Source: an actinobacterium SCGC AAA278-O22
GTDB lineage: Bacteria > Actinomycetota > Actinomycetes > Nanopelagicales > Nanopelagicaceae
Reading direction: 5' to 3'
Length of the DNA stretch: 64,000 nt
Assembly (NCBI GenBank): GCA_000372185.1
Contig: AQUA01000004.1
Span: 39,713 to 103,712, forward strand
The translations under genes were made by a program, and so were the position numbers. How positions within the stretch are numbered: the stretch's first letter is position 1; each line of letters starts with the position of its first letter. Shown piece after piece: positions 43,019 to 54,086 of the stretch. A model generated the notes under the pieces. It made no database searches and was not told the DNA's origin. It saw only the letters and a list, made by a program, of their open reading frames with translations.

Positions 43019-43966
43019 ATGGCCGGTAATGCAAAACCACGCGGAGCAGTTCGTAAATCGAAGAAGGGCCCAACAACCGGTACTGGTGGAAACAATAAGC
43101 GCCGCTTAGAAGGGAAAGGGCCAACACCGAAAGCTGAAGATCGTCCCTATCACGCAGCTGCCAAGCGAAAGAAAGCTGCAGAGAAATCTTCAGCTAAGAA
43201 AGTGGCGCCACGTAAGTTTTCTAAGGGAGATGGACTTCGTGGTGAAATCGTGGCAGGTCGTAACGCAGTTCTCGAAGCGTTGCGCGAATCAGTTCCAGCA
43301 ACTGAGTTATTAGTTGCACGTAGCATCGATGTCGATGACCGCGTTGCTGAGTCGCTACAGATTGCACTCAATCATGGACTTTCGATTCGTGAAGCACACC
43401 GTGCCGAAGTGGAAGGAATTTCACCTAACAGTCAGGGAATTATTCTTTCCATCAAACCATTTCAATATTCATCATTTGAAGAAATTGTTCAGCGCGCCAA
43501 GAACCCCATGTTGTTGGTGGCACTCGATGGCGTGACAGATCCTCGTAACTTAGGTGCGATTGTTCGTTCAGCTGCAGCATTCGGTGCATCGGGTGTCTTG
43601 ATGACAGAACGTCGCGCTGCTGGAATGACAGCATCTGCGTGGAAATCTTCAGCAGGGGCAGCAGCACGTCTTCCGATTGCACAGGTAACCAACCTTGCGC
43701 GCACGATTGATGAAGCGAAGAAGTTGGGTTGCTTCGTGGTCGGCTTGGACGGCGAATCCGATACTGCGATTGCAGAGATGAAGGTTGCCACAGAAAACCT
43801 CATGGTAATTGTGGGCTCTGAAGGTAAAGGGCTAGCGCGCTTAACGCGTGAAAAGTGCGATTTGATTGTCTCTATTCCCATCAGCGCGTCGACTGAATCG
43901 CTCAATGCATCTGTTGCAACATCTATCGCGCTCTATGCTGTCGATGAGGCGCGACGTAAGGGATAG
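43019..43966 (+). CDS. rlmB: 23S rRNA guanosine-2'-O-methyltransferase (TrmH/SpoU family)
   Basis: A 315-residue SPOUT enzyme. The first ~70 residues are a basic, Lys/Arg-rich tail (RKSKKGPTTGTGGNNKRRL). DGLRGEIVAGRNAVLEALRE starts the RNA-binding domain. LVALDGVTDPRNLGAIVRSA, LMVIVGSEGKGL and VSIPISASTESLNASVATSIALY form the trefoil-knot SAM site. It 2'-O-methylates a guanosine in 23S rRNA. It starts 2 bases after cysS, in one operon. Confidence 0.92.
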   Translation: MAGNAKPRGAVRKSKKGPTTGTGGNNKRRLEGKGPTPKAEDRPYHAAAKRKKAAEKSSAKKVAPRKFSKGDGLRGEIVAGRNAVLEALRESVPATELLVARSIDVDDRVAESLQIALNHGLSIREAHRAEVEGISPNSQGIILSIKPFQYSSFEEIVQRAKNPMLLVALDGVTDPRNLGAIVRSAAAFGASGVLMTERRAAGMTASAWKSSAGAAARLPIAQVTNLARTIDEAKKLGCFVVGLDGESDTAIAEMKVATENLMVIVGSEGKGLARLTREKCDLIVSIPISASTESLNASVATSIALYAVDEARRKG

Positions 43967-43972
43967 TTTGAT

Positions 43973-44755
43973 ATGGCATTTCAACGTTTTATTGTTTGCG
44001 GAGACTCATATTCTGAAGGAATGACTGATGAAGTCATCGATGGAAAGTTTCGTGGGTGGGCAGATCGCGTGGCCGATGTAATGGCGCAGGCGCATGCAGA
44101 TTTCACCTATATGAATTTGGCGGTTCGCGGAAAACTTTTGGGACAAGTTGTAGAAGACCAAGTTCCTACGGCGCTTGCCTTTATCACTGGCTCAGACACG
44201 TTGGTTTCATTTCATGCTGGTGCAAACGATGCCTTGCGCCCAGGATATCAAGCATCCGTAGCAATTCCTTTATATCAAGAAGCGGTGCGCTTGATTGCAA
44301 AGACCGGTGCAACGGTCATGCTCTTTACTGTACTTGAACGCACTGGCAATAAAGGAAAAGGCGCAGAAATTTGGGAGAAGCGATTCTCTGAATTTAATAA
44401 AGGTGTACGTGCTGTTGGCGCTGAAGTCGGCGCGATTGTTGTCGATGCCAATCAAGAAGCATTCTTTAGTGATCGTCGCTTCTTAGCTTTTGATCGCCTT
44501 CACTTAAATTCCATCGGCCACGATCGTTGTGCGCAAGCAGTTCTTGAAAAATTAGGTTTACCTTTTGATTCAGCGTGGCGCACACCGTTGCCACCTGCGA
44601 AGAAGACACCGTGGGTTGTCGAAAAAGCAATCACTGTTGCTTGGTTCTTTGTCTTTGCATTGCCGTGGATCATTCGTCGCATCCAAGGCAAATCATCAGG
44701 AGATGGACGTAGTGCTAAATACCCAATTCCGGTGAAGTGGCCGTTAGTTAAATAG
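43973..44755 (+). CDS. SGNH/GDSL hydrolase
   Basis: A 260-residue esterase-fold protein. FIVCGDSYSEG gives block I with nucleophile Ser12, NLAVRGKLL block II with Gly, SFHAGANDAL block III with Asn, and FDRLHLNSIGHD the catalytic Asp and His. A C-terminal hydrophobic stretch (ITVAWFFVFALPWIIRRI) could anchor it in the membrane with the catalytic part inside, since no signal peptide is present. It may cleave an acyl or acetyl ester. It overlaps the convergent beta-galactosidase gene by 8 bases. Confidence 0.85.
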   Translation: MAFQRFIVCGDSYSEGMTDEVIDGKFRGWADRVADVMAQAHADFTYMNLAVRGKLLGQVVEDQVPTALAFITGSDTLVSFHAGANDALRPGYQASVAIPLYQEAVRLIAKTGATVMLFTVLERTGNKGKGAEIWEKRFSEFNKGVRAVGAEVGAIVVDANQEAFFSDRRFLAFDRLHLNSIGHDRCAQAVLEKLGLPFDSAWRTPLPPAKKTPWVVEKAITVAWFFVFALPWIIRRIQGKSSGDGRSAKYPIPVKWPLVK

Positions 44756-47700
44756 CTCGGACAATCCAGGTAAAGCTATAGGTACCGCCAGATACTAAGT
44801 ATTGAGGCAAGGTATCGGGGCCGCAGGATGCTGTCCCAACTCCGCGATGCGCGGCATCGATATGAACGATGGTGTTTCCAGTTGGTACTAGTTCAACATC
44901 GTGGGTGGCATCGGCAAGTTGTTCTGCTCTAAAGGGGTTTGCAGATACCTGACGTGGTTTATCGAGATCGATTCGCACTCCATGTCCTGCGTTATCTGTC
45001 AGCGTGAACCAACGAACTCCTGCGTGGCCACCATTTTCCTGTGGGCGCACATAAGGGGTGTATTGATCTGCCACAGTTGAGACCCACTTGTGCACGCGAC
45101 CAAGCTTGCGATCAGGATAGGTTTCCGATGGACCGATACCGAAGTAGGTGTAATTACTTAAAGCGCCATCAATTTCGAAGTTGATACCAACACGTGCTAA
45201 ATCTTCGAATTGCTTAGGCACTGTGATGGTCTCTTTTACGGAGTAACCACCAGCAACTGGTGTGACAAGTTGAACCTGCTTAACTTTAAATCCGGTGCTT
45301 GTCTTCCATTCGCTGACAACTTTGTATGACTTAGCTGTCTCGGTGATCGTGCAATCGGTGCGTTCGAGTTCGCGGACGCCGTAGCTCTCCCATTTATTGG
45401 TGATACGAGCTATGCGATCGTTATCAGTAGGTGCGCGCCAGAGAGAAAGTTCAGGGGCGATAACTCCAAATGGAATCTGGATTTCACCTGCATCATCGAC
45501 AGCAATCTCAAAGAGGTTATGTGTCTTAGCAGTTGCAACCGTCTCTTTCCGTGAAGGAAGAGCGAATTGGTTCCAGGCAACTTCATGTCCAGCAGGTGCC
45601 CAATCGGTGCGAGCTTTGCGCACAACACTGAAGTTGATAAAGCGTTCACCTGCAGCATCTGGCTTTGCCAAAAGCTTTGATTTAATCGAAACCTTGGCGC
45701 TCTTCTGAGGTGCAATCTTTGGCATTGCAACCTTGCCGCTATCGATTACATCGCCGTTGCGATTGATGCTCCACAACAGCTCAAAATCGCTGAGATCCTT
45801 GAAGAATTGGCGGTTGGTGATGGTAAATGAACCAGACGATGCCTTCGTTGTTGTGATTGCAACGGGCGCTGCAATCGCTTTGAATTCATGCATCGCAGGT
45901 TTTGGTGTGCGATCAGGAAAGACCATTCCATCGCAGACAAAGTTGCCATCGTGCGGAGTATCGCCAAAGTCTCCGCCATAGGCAGAACGCTTTGTGCCAT
46001 CAGGAAGAGTCTGTTCGATTCCGTGATCCCAGAACTCCCAGATAAATCCACCTTGTAGTCCAGGTGTTGCATGAATTGCTTCCCAATACTCTTTCAAAGT
46101 TCCGTTTGAATTACCCATCGCATGTGAGTACTCGCACATAATCAATGGCCGATCTTGGCGACCTGACTTTGCATAATCTTTAATCGCTGCAATCGATGGA
46201 TACATCGGGCAGACAACATCGGTGAGTGAATGTCCACCGGTCCAGTTGCCGTTGATGCCACCTTCGTAATGAATTGGTCGTGATGGATCGAGTGCGCGTG
46301 CAAAGGAAGCTGCAGCTTCGTGGTTCTTGCCACGACCTGATTCATTTCCAAGTGACCAGAAAATTACAGATGGATGGTGCATATCGCGCTGGACCATACG
46401 GCCAACGCGTTCGATAAATGCAGATGCATATCGTGGATCATTAGAAATGGAATCGTAGAAAGCATGAGATTCGATATTTGCTTCATCGATGACATAGAAA
46501 CCAAGTTCATCGCAGAGATCGTAGAAAGCTGGATCATTGGGGTAGTGCGATGTGCGCACAGCGTTGAAGTTCCAACGCTTCATCTCAAGCAAATCTTGAC
46601 GCATGTCATCGCGTGTAAGAACGCGACCAGTAAGGCGATTGAAGTCGTGGCGGTTAACGCCATAGATATACACAGCCTTGCCATTGATCAGTAGCTCGCG
46701 ACCCTTGATGACAACAGAGCGGAAACCGATTTTCTGTTGCGATACTTCAATGACAGAGCCACTGGGGTTTATGAGTTCGATGCGAAGTGTGTATAGATGA
46801 GGGGTTTCAGCAGACCAAGCAGCCACCTTGGGGATGGTGGTCTCGAAAACTACATGGCCAGGCCATGGGGATTTGAGCTTGAGTCGGCTCTCTTTAGACG
46901 CTGCTGGAATATCTCCGCGCCAGTATTCGCCAGCGAAGAATTTACGATCTGCTTCACGCAGCTCTGGAGTCATCTCAGTCCAGAGCGGAGTCTTATGGGT
47001 CTTATAGGTCTGCGACATCTGGGCGGACTTTGTCTTTGGTAACTCTTCAATAGATGTGCGCAAGGTGTAACCATCAACGCTCTTGCCGCCTATGGAACCG
47101 ATGATGGCGTCAATCTTTAAAGTTCCAGTAGTGCCATCTGCTTTAAGGCCAGCAGTTGTGTGGAATCTTTCGATAAAGACATGGTCTGTTGCATATAACT
47201 TCACCGAGCGAGTAATGCCGCCGTGCCACCACTGATCTTGATCTTCAATATATGTCGCATCAGACCACTTGGTTACTTTGATCTGCAGATTATTTTTACC
47301 GCGCTTGATGTGGCCGGTGATATCAAATTCGGCAGCTAGACGTGAATCTTTTGTCAGTCCTACATCTTCACCATTGATTGTTATCAGCGCTACTGATTCA
47401 TAACCACCGAGGTGCAGAACAACGCGCTTGTCATCCCATGACGATGGAACTTCAAAATCACGTTCGTAGACACCGGTCGGATTGAGCTGTGGAACTTCAG
47501 GTGCCACGTGATCCCACGGCATCTGTGTGTTGGTGTAGTGAGGCTTATCAAAGAAGTCATCACTGGTTGGTTGCATCGTCCATAAACCTGGAACAGGAAT
47601 CTTTGTCCATCGCTTACGAGAATCATCTGTTGGAGAACTTAAGAGTTGAAAGCGCCATGTGCCATCGAGTGAAAGAGTTTCGTAGTGCTCGATGTGAAGC

Positions 47701-47756
47701 ATTCCGAGGCGATTGATTGAATTTGTCTCGGGGCTCATCCAATAGTTAGGCAACAT
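44748..47756 (-). CDS. lacZ: Beta-galactosidase, GH2 family
   Basis: A 1002-residue GH2 enzyme close in length to E. coli LacZ. The N-terminal sugar-binding domain (PVPGLWTMQP, GVYERDFEVP), the TIM barrel and the C-terminal LacZ small chain (PFRAEQLADATHDVEL) are all present. The acid/base Glu is in SLGNESGRGKN (about 471) and the nucleophile in MCEYSHAMGNSNG (about 542). No signal peptide, so it acts inside the cell on imported galactosides. No lac-type repressor or transporter lies beside it; it stands alone, divergent from tRNA-Thr. Confidence 0.93.
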   Translation of the reverse strand: MLPNYWMSPETNSINRLGMLHIEHYETLSLDGTWRFQLLSSPTDDSRKRWTKIPVPGLWTMQPTSDDFFDKPHYTNTQMPWDHVAPEVPQLNPTGVYERDFEVPSSWDDKRVVLHLGGYESVALITINGEDVGLTKDSRLAAEFDITGHIKRGKNNLQIKVTKWSDATYIEDQDQWWHGGITRSVKLYATDHVFIERFHTTAGLKADGTTGTLKIDAIIGSIGGKSVDGYTLRTSIEELPKTKSAQMSQTYKTHKTPLWTEMTPELREADRKFFAGEYWRGDIPAASKESRLKLKSPWPGHVVFETTIPKVAAWSAETPHLYTLRIELINPSGSVIEVSQQKIGFRSVVIKGRELLINGKAVYIYGVNRHDFNRLTGRVLTRDDMRQDLLEMKRWNFNAVRTSHYPNDPAFYDLCDELGFYVIDEANIESHAFYDSISNDPRYASAFIERVGRMVQRDMHHPSVIFWSLGNESGRGKNHEAAASFARALDPSRPIHYEGGINGNWTGGHSLTDVVCPMYPSIAAIKDYAKSGRQDRPLIMCEYSHAMGNSNGTLKEYWEAIHATPGLQGGFIWEFWDHGIEQTLPDGTKRSAYGGDFGDTPHDGNFVCDGMVFPDRTPKPAMHEFKAIAAPVAITTTKASSGSFTITNRQFFKDLSDFELLWSINRNGDVIDSGKVAMPKIAPQKSAKVSIKSKLLAKPDAAGERFINFSVVRKARTDWAPAGHEVAWNQFALPSRKETVATAKTHNLFEIAVDDAGEIQIPFGVIAPELSLWRAPTDNDRIARITNKWESYGVRELERTDCTITETAKSYKVVSEWKTSTGFKVKQVQLVTPVAGGYSVKETITVPKQFEDLARVGINFEIDGALSNYTYFGIGPSETYPDRKLGRVHKWVSTVADQYTPYVRPQENGGHAGVRWFTLTDNAGHGVRIDLDKPRQVSANPFRAEQLADATHDVELVPTGNTIVHIDAAHRGVGTASCGPDTLPQYLVSGGTYSFTWIVRAI

Positions 47757-47848
47757 GGCGTGAATCCTCTCATTTATCGCTATTTATAGGTATAAAAAGC
47801 TTGATTTTTACAATCTGCCAATAACTGCAATAATTGCGGCCGCAGTAC
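47757..47848. promoter_or_regulatory. Intergenic region between lacZ and tRNA-Thr
   Basis: This 92-base AT-rich gap must hold the promoters of the divergent lacZ and tRNA-Thr genes. TTTATAGGTATAAAAAG includes TATA-like boxes that could serve lacZ, and TTGATT near 47802 could be a -35 for the tRNA. The boxes are weak and I do not assign them firmly. Confidence 0.35.
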
Positions 47849-47923
47849 GCCTCCCTAGCTCAGTGGTAGAGCAGCTCACTTGTAATGAGCAGGTCATCCG
47901 TTCAATCCGGATGGGGGGCTCCA
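47849..47923 (+). tRNA. tRNA-Thr (anticodon TGT), CCA encoded
   Basis: The cloverleaf folds by eye. Acceptor GCCTCCC pairs with GGGGGGC (one U-G), the D stem is GCTC/GAGC, anticodon stem GCTCA/TGAGC with loop CTTGTAA, and the T stem ATCCG/CGGAT with loop TTCAATC. Discriminator T is followed by CCA. Anticodon TGT reads ACA-type threonine codons. Confidence 0.95.
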
Positions 47924-47956
47924 GATTTGCTCCAAATCACTAGGTAGGGAGTCGCA

Positions 47957-48475
47957 ATGTCAGATAACTCCTTTCCGCACGATTCATTCGATGATCTCTT
48001 GGCTGCCAATGCCGAATACCAAAAGACTTTTAAATACTCCGAACTCACAGGATCTGCAGCCAAAGGCTTAGCAATCGTCACCTGCATGGATTCGCGAATC
48101 AATCCATTGTCAGTCGTTGGAATGCGTTCAGGAGATGCCAAGATTCTTCGTAATGCCGGTGCTCGAGTCACCGAAGATGTGTTGCGTACCTTGGTTCTTG
48201 CCACATACCTACTTAATGTCGATCGCATCCTTGTCATGCCACATACCGATTGCGCCATGGCGCGCGGTGATGAAGCAGCAATTCATAGGCTCATCGATGA
48301 AAAGTATGGTGTTAATACTTCAAGTCTTGAATTTAGAACCACAAATGACCAGCTGGGTGCGCTCGCCAGCGATATCAATCGCGTGCGTTCATATCCGTTG
48401 TTGCGGGATGGAGTAGTTGTAGCTGGTGCAATCTACGACGTGAAGACCGGGTCGATTACTCCGTACGAGGGTTAG
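47957..48475 (+). CDS. Beta-class carbonic anhydrase
   Basis: A 172-residue zinc enzyme that converts CO2 to bicarbonate in the cytoplasm. Zinc ligands are Cys43 in VTCMDSRINP and His96/Cys99 in VMPHTDCAM; Asp45-Arg47 form the conserved dyad. RNAGARVTEDVLRTL is also typical. It may feed carboxylases. The end overlaps the convergent hydrolase by about 20 bases. Confidence 0.92.
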   Translation: MSDNSFPHDSFDDLLAANAEYQKTFKYSELTGSAAKGLAIVTCMDSRINPLSVVGMRSGDAKILRNAGARVTEDVLRTLVLATYLLNVDRILVMPHTDCAMARGDEAAIHRLIDEKYGVNTSSLEFRTTNDQLGALASDINRVRSYPLLRDGVVVAGAIYDVKTGSITPYEG

Positions 48476-49235
48476 TTCGACGCACTGGCATCCGTGTAAT
48501 TGGATAGCTTAAATCTTCAAGAAATTCGCGGATAAGTAACTGTGCAAGAGCCGGTCGCTCTTTAATAAATTTATGCGAAGTTGCCGGCACGATGGCCAGC
48601 TGTCCTAAAGGAATACTTTCATAGAGTTCTGCGGTGTGGGCGTGCTTGATGACATCGTCATCACCCGCCATAACCAGTACGGGACATTGAATTTTCGCTA
48701 AATCATCTGATGAAAGATTTGGCTCAGTCTTTTGAATATCAATCATCTTCTGAATTTTTTTGGCCAAGGTATCGGGTGCATCGGGGGAAGTGCGGTTGTA
48801 CTCCTCTTGGTTTTCAACAGATACAACTCCATCAAAGTCATCGATATGAAGAATGCCATCGGGATGAACGTTTGCACCTAAGGTGATAATTGAGCGAACT
48901 AGTTCGGGGCGTTGCATGGCAACCATCAAGGCAATGATTCCGCCATCGCTATAACCAATTAGATGCGCGGGTTCTTTCACGATCTCTTCAAGGTAGGCAA
49001 TCGCTTCGCGCGTTTGAAAGTGGTAGTGAAAACTTTCCGCTTGGTCGCCAGTGAATCCATGGCCAGTGCGGTCATAGGCAAAGACATGAAAGTCATCTTC
49101 GACCGCAGGAAGTACATAGGAATCCCAATGCGATGTGTGACTCAATCCTCCATGAAGTAATACAAGTGCTTCACCATTGTTCTCCCATTCGTATGAATAG
49201 ACCTGATGTCCATCAACGGTGAGGTATTGCGGCAT
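48456..49235 (-). CDS. Alpha/beta hydrolase
   Basis: A 259-residue hydrolase-fold protein. LLHGGLSHTSHWD forms the oxyanion region, GYSDGG the nucleophile elbow with Ser96, VMAGDDDVI the acid, and PATSHKF the catalytic His. The substrate is not evident. It starts 2 bases after the stop of the NADH dehydrogenase gene, so they share a transcript. Overlaps the carbonic anhydrase end. Confidence 0.87.
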   Translation of the reverse strand: MPQYLTVDGHQVYSYEWENNGEALVLLHGGLSHTSHWDSYVLPAVEDDFHVFAYDRTGHGFTGDQAESFHYHFQTREAIAYLEEIVKEPAHLIGYSDGGIIALMVAMQRPELVRSIITLGANVHPDGILHIDDFDGVVSVENQEEYNRTSPDAPDTLAKKIQKMIDIQKTEPNLSSDDLAKIQCPVLVMAGDDDVIKHAHTAELYESIPLGQLAIVPATSHKFIKERPALAQLLIREFLEDLSYPITRMPVRRTNPRTE

Positions 49236-49237
49236 TG

Positions 49238-50470
49238 TTAGAGCGTATCCATGATGTGGCGATTGCCGCGATCGAAGGTGAGGTAGTTCCAGGTCCAGTC
49301 AGCGATGGTGCCGATCTTGTTGCGCCCACCCAAGAGATAGAACAAGTGCAGCCATAACCAGGCATACCAAGCAAGAGGACCCGACATTCTAAAGTTACGT
49401 ACTTCCACCACTGCTTTGTGACGACCAATAGTTGCCATCGAACCTTTATCGCGATACTTAAATGGAACTAGCGCTTGTCCAGCAGCTTTACGCACAATTT
49501 GTTTTGCAACCCACTTACCTTGTTGCATCGCAACAGGTGCAACCATTGGTAAGAAGCGGCCATCTGCGCCCTTGGTGCCATTGATATCGCCGATCGCCCA
49601 AATATTGGGGTAGTGATTTACTTCTAAATTTTCATTGGTATCGATGCGTGAACCAACGATAGGAAGATTGAGTAATCCAGCAGTGGGTTCGCCCTTAACG
49701 CCAGCTGCCCAGACAGTTACTTCTGCCGGAATCGGTTCGCCATTTTTAATTATGATCTGGCGTGACTTTACTTCGCGCACTGCAGTATTGGTCTTGACGT
49801 AAACACCCAACTTATGAAGATCAGCTTCTGCGCGAGCAGATAACTTCTCACTAAACATAGGCAGAATGCGTGGGCCAGCTTCGATGAGATAGATATCGAT
49901 ATGTTCGGCAGCGTGCGCTAAATCGTTTTTTAATGGGCCGCGCTTGAGTTCAGCAAGAGCTCCTGCCATCTCAACACCTGTAGGTCCGCCGCCAACAACT
50001 GCGATAGATAAGCGAGTGTTATCTTCAAAGCGGCAGAGATCCTCAAAACGGCGCATGACTTCTGCGCGAATCATCAACGCTTCATGCACGCTCTTCATAC
50101 CAAGTGCATTGTCAGTAACGCCAGGAACTCCAAAATCTGCTGTCGAAGAACCGAGTGCAACAACGAGGTGGTCGAATTCAAGAACTTCAGAGGAATCTAG
50201 TTTGACTGTCTTGTTCTTATGATCGACAGAGATAGGTGAACCCATACGGAATTTCACTCCAGATTTACGCAAAGCACCGCGCACTGGGTGAACGACGTGA
50301 TCTGCGGCAAGGCCTGCAGTGGATACCTGATAGAGAAGTGGCAAGAATGTTTGGAAGTTGTGGCGGTCAACGAGAGTGACATCTGCCTTTCCAGCGAGAG
50401 CTTTTGCTGCTCCTAGCCCACCGAACCCGGCTCCGAGGATGACAACGCGAGGTCGAGTAGAAGAAGGCAT
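49238..50470 (-). CDS. ndh: Type II NADH dehydrogenase
   Basis: A 410-residue single-subunit quinone reductase that oxidises NADH without pumping protons. VVILGAGFGGLGAAKAL (GxGxxG at 12-17) binds FAD, SIAVVGGGPTGVEMAGAL binds NADH, and WAIGDINGTKGADGRFLPMVAPVAMQQG is the FAD/quinone region. The C-terminal AWLWLHLFYLLGGRNKI is the membrane-contact helix. A divergent SDR-DUF2867 gene begins 23 bases away. Confidence 0.9.
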   Translation of the reverse strand: MPSSTRPRVVILGAGFGGLGAAKALAGKADVTLVDRHNFQTFLPLLYQVSTAGLAADHVVHPVRGALRKSGVKFRMGSPISVDHKNKTVKLDSSEVLEFDHLVVALGSSTADFGVPGVTDNALGMKSVHEALMIRAEVMRRFEDLCRFEDNTRLSIAVVGGGPTGVEMAGALAELKRGPLKNDLAHAAEHIDIYLIEAGPRILPMFSEKLSARAEADLHKLGVYVKTNTAVREVKSRQIIIKNGEPIPAEVTVWAAGVKGEPTAGLLNLPIVGSRIDTNENLEVNHYPNIWAIGDINGTKGADGRFLPMVAPVAMQQGKWVAKQIVRKAAGQALVPFKYRDKGSMATIGRHKAVVEVRNFRMSGPLAWYAWLWLHLFYLLGGRNKIGTIADWTWNYLTFDRGNRHIMDTL

Positions 50471-50493
50471 GAGGTAAGTCTAGGCTCAGATGT

Positions 50494-51978
50494 ATGGATA
50501 TGCAGAATCAACAGAAGCTCTACTTGGTAACAGGGGCATCTGGTTATGTCGGAGGCCGGTTGGTTCGCGATTTACTGAGTGATAAGAAGCGCGTGCGTGT
50601 GTTGGTGCGCGATGCCAAGAAGATTCAAGGGCAGAACTGGGCGCAGTCGGTAGAAATCATCGAAGGTAATGCAAGCAATGTGCAAGACCTCGATTGCGCG
50701 CTCGCTGGTGTGCACACTGCGTATTACCTCCTTCACTCCATCAACGTTGCAACAGATTTCGGTGATATCGAAGCTGCGATGGCAAAGGGTTTTGCAGAAG
50801 CTGCAGAACGTCAAAAAGTGCATCAGATAATTTATTTGGGTGGAATTGCTAACGATGAAAACCGCAGCCGCCATTTAACCTCGCGTATGAATACTGGAAC
50901 ACAGTTGGCGTCAACAACTGTGCCGGTGCTTGAACTCCGTGCCGGAATCATTATCGGTTCAGGATCAGCATCTTTTGAGATGCTGCGCCACTTAACGCAT
51001 CGCTTACCGATTATGACAACTCCCAAGTGGGTCTCTAATCGCACTCAACCAATTGCAATTCGCGATGTGTTGTATTACCTGCGTAATGCAGCGAATCTAA
51101 AAGAGCCCGTCAACCGCATCTGCGATATCGGTGGTCCAGAAGTTGTCAGCTATGCATCGATGATGCAGAAGTTTTCGAAGATATCAGAGCTACGTAAACG
51201 CATCATCATTCAAGTGCCCGTTCTTACGCCCAAGTTATCAAGTTTATGGATTGGTTTTGTCACACCTGTTCCAACATCGCTGGCACGACCACTTGTTGAA
51301 TCACTCATTAGCGAAGTTGTCGTCGATCCACGCAAAACCATCACCGATTTAATTCCACCTCCTGCCGAAGGTTTGCTTACTGTTTCGCAGGCAATTGAAC
51401 TTGCACTCACGCGCGTTGCTGAAAACCACGTCGATACACGGTGGTCAGATGCTGCATTTCCTACTGCGCCATGGCAGAAAGCGCAGAGCGATCCTGATTG
51501 GGCTGGCGAATTAACGTTAAAAGATCATCGCGAAATCACAACCGATGTTCCGCTACGAAAAATTTGGGAACAGATCGAAGGTATCGGCGGAGAACATGGT
51601 TGGTTTGGTTCGGGTTGGCTCTGGTATTTGCGCGGCCTTCTTGATCGCATGGTCGGTGGCGTCGGACTTCGTCGCGGTCGTCGCGATCCTGTGCATCTAC
51701 GTATTGGTGACAGCGTTGATTTCTGGCGCGTTGAAGGGCTCGAAGATGGAAAACATTTGCGTCTCTATGCCGAAATGATTCTGCCCGGAAAGGCGTGGCT
51801 GGAATTTCACCTAGAAGAACGCGATGGAAAGAGTTTCGTTTCACAAGATGCGCTCTTTGAACCTCGCGGATTAGGGGGCCAGTTATATTGGTATCTGGTT
51901 TCGCCTTTCCACTTCTTTATCTTTCCTACGATGCTGCGTAATATCGTTAAAGCCGCTCGTAAATCCCACACTTCATAG
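50494..51978 (+). CDS. SDR-type oxidoreductase with DUF2867 domain
   Basis: A 494-residue two-domain protein. The N-terminal ~300 residues are an atypical SDR/NmrA-like Rossmann domain (YLVTGASGYVGGRLV, YYLLHSI, GGIANDENRSRHLTSR). The C-terminal ~150 residues are DUF2867 (WGSGWLWYLRGLLDRMVGGVGLRRGRRDP-like, DSVDFWRVEGLEDG), of the START/SRPBCC type. It may handle a lipophilic substrate; related genes are common in Actinobacteria. The C-terminus, WYLVSPFHFFIFPTMLRNIV, may touch the membrane. Confidence 0.85.
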   Translation: MDMQNQQKLYLVTGASGYVGGRLVRDLLSDKKRVRVLVRDAKKIQGQNWAQSVEIIEGNASNVQDLDCALAGVHTAYYLLHSINVATDFGDIEAAMAKGFAEAAERQKVHQIIYLGGIANDENRSRHLTSRMNTGTQLASTTVPVLELRAGIIIGSGSASFEMLRHLTHRLPIMTTPKWVSNRTQPIAIRDVLYYLRNAANLKEPVNRICDIGGPEVVSYASMMQKFSKISELRKRIIIQVPVLTPKLSSLWIGFVTPVPTSLARPLVESLISEVVVDPRKTITDLIPPPAEGLLTVSQAIELALTRVAENHVDTRWSDAAFPTAPWQKAQSDPDWAGELTLKDHREITTDVPLRKIWEQIEGIGGEHGWFGSGWLWYLRGLLDRMVGGVGLRRGRRDPVHLRIGDSVDFWRVEGLEDGKHLRLYAEMILPGKAWLEFHLEERDGKSFVSQDALFEPRGLGGQLYWYLVSPFHFFIFPTMLRNIVKAARKSHTS

Positions 51979-52001
51979 CATCTCCAATCTAAGATTGGGC
52001 T

Positions 52002-52268
52002 ATGTCTGCGCTCGAGAATAATGAGACCGTTGGTTCTACATTGACCGACCTCGAAACTCGTATCCTCGAATTCGAACGTAATTGGTGGCGCTTTGCCGGT
52101 GCGAAAGAGACTGCAATTAAAGAGCTTTTCGACCTCACCGCTCCTCGTTACTACCAACTACTGAACGACCTCATCGATCGCGATGATGCCCTCGAGGCCT
52201 CACCGATGCTGGTCAAGCGTCTGCGCCGCCTGCGTGAAGCCCGCATGCAAGCCCGCACCGCCCGCTAA
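52002..52268 (+). CDS. DUF3263 protein
   Basis: An 88-residue helical protein, [25 protein letters not shown] then [32 protein letters not shown], matching the actinobacterial DUF3263 family. The fold resembles a small helix-turn-helix protein, so DNA binding is possible, but no function is established. It lies just upstream of the CIRCE-controlled groEL gene. Confidence 0.87.
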   Translation: MSALENNETVGSTLTDLETRILEFERNWWRFAGAKETAIKELFDLTAPRYYQLLNDLIDRDDALEASPMLVKRLRRLREARMQARTAR

Positions 52269-52317
52269 AGCCCCACCTTCGTTTTGCGTCGGGGAATAAC
52301 TACCTCTAGATTTGGCG

Positions 52318-52344
52318 TTAGCACTCGAGGGGCGAGAGTGATAA
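52318..52344 (+). promoter_or_regulatory. CIRCE element upstream of groEL
   Basis: TTAGCACTC, nine bases, then GAGTGATAA matches the HrcA operator TTAGCACTC-N9-GAGTGCTAA with one change. Its place 40 bases before the groEL ATG fits heat-shock repression by HrcA. Confidence 0.9.
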
Positions 52345-52371
52345 TTCGCCCCAGTTTCAATCGATACATAG

Positions 52372-54006
<1,635 letters not shown>

Positions 54007-54035
54007 AACCTTAGAAATCCTGCGTAAATAGTTAC

Positions 54036-54069
54036 GAAGGCCCTCGAGATTAACGTCTCGGGGGCCTTC
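54036..54069 (+). terminator. Hairpin terminator after groEL
   Basis: GAAGGCCCTCGAGA, loop TTAAC plus G, then TCTCGGGGGCCTTC forms a 14-bp stem with one G-U pair, 30 bases after the stop. The following TCTGCTTTA is only weakly T-rich. Confidence 0.8.
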
Positions 54070-54086
54070 TGCTTTACGATTGGTAC

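Noticed and set aside
45397-45981. Plus-strand ORFs inside lacZ
   Set aside because: Antisense shadows; the lacZ frame is complete with both catalytic Glu residues.
47849-47923. tRNA gene as an integration site
   Set aside because: No integrase, no direct repeat of the tRNA end and no foreign-looking genes follow.
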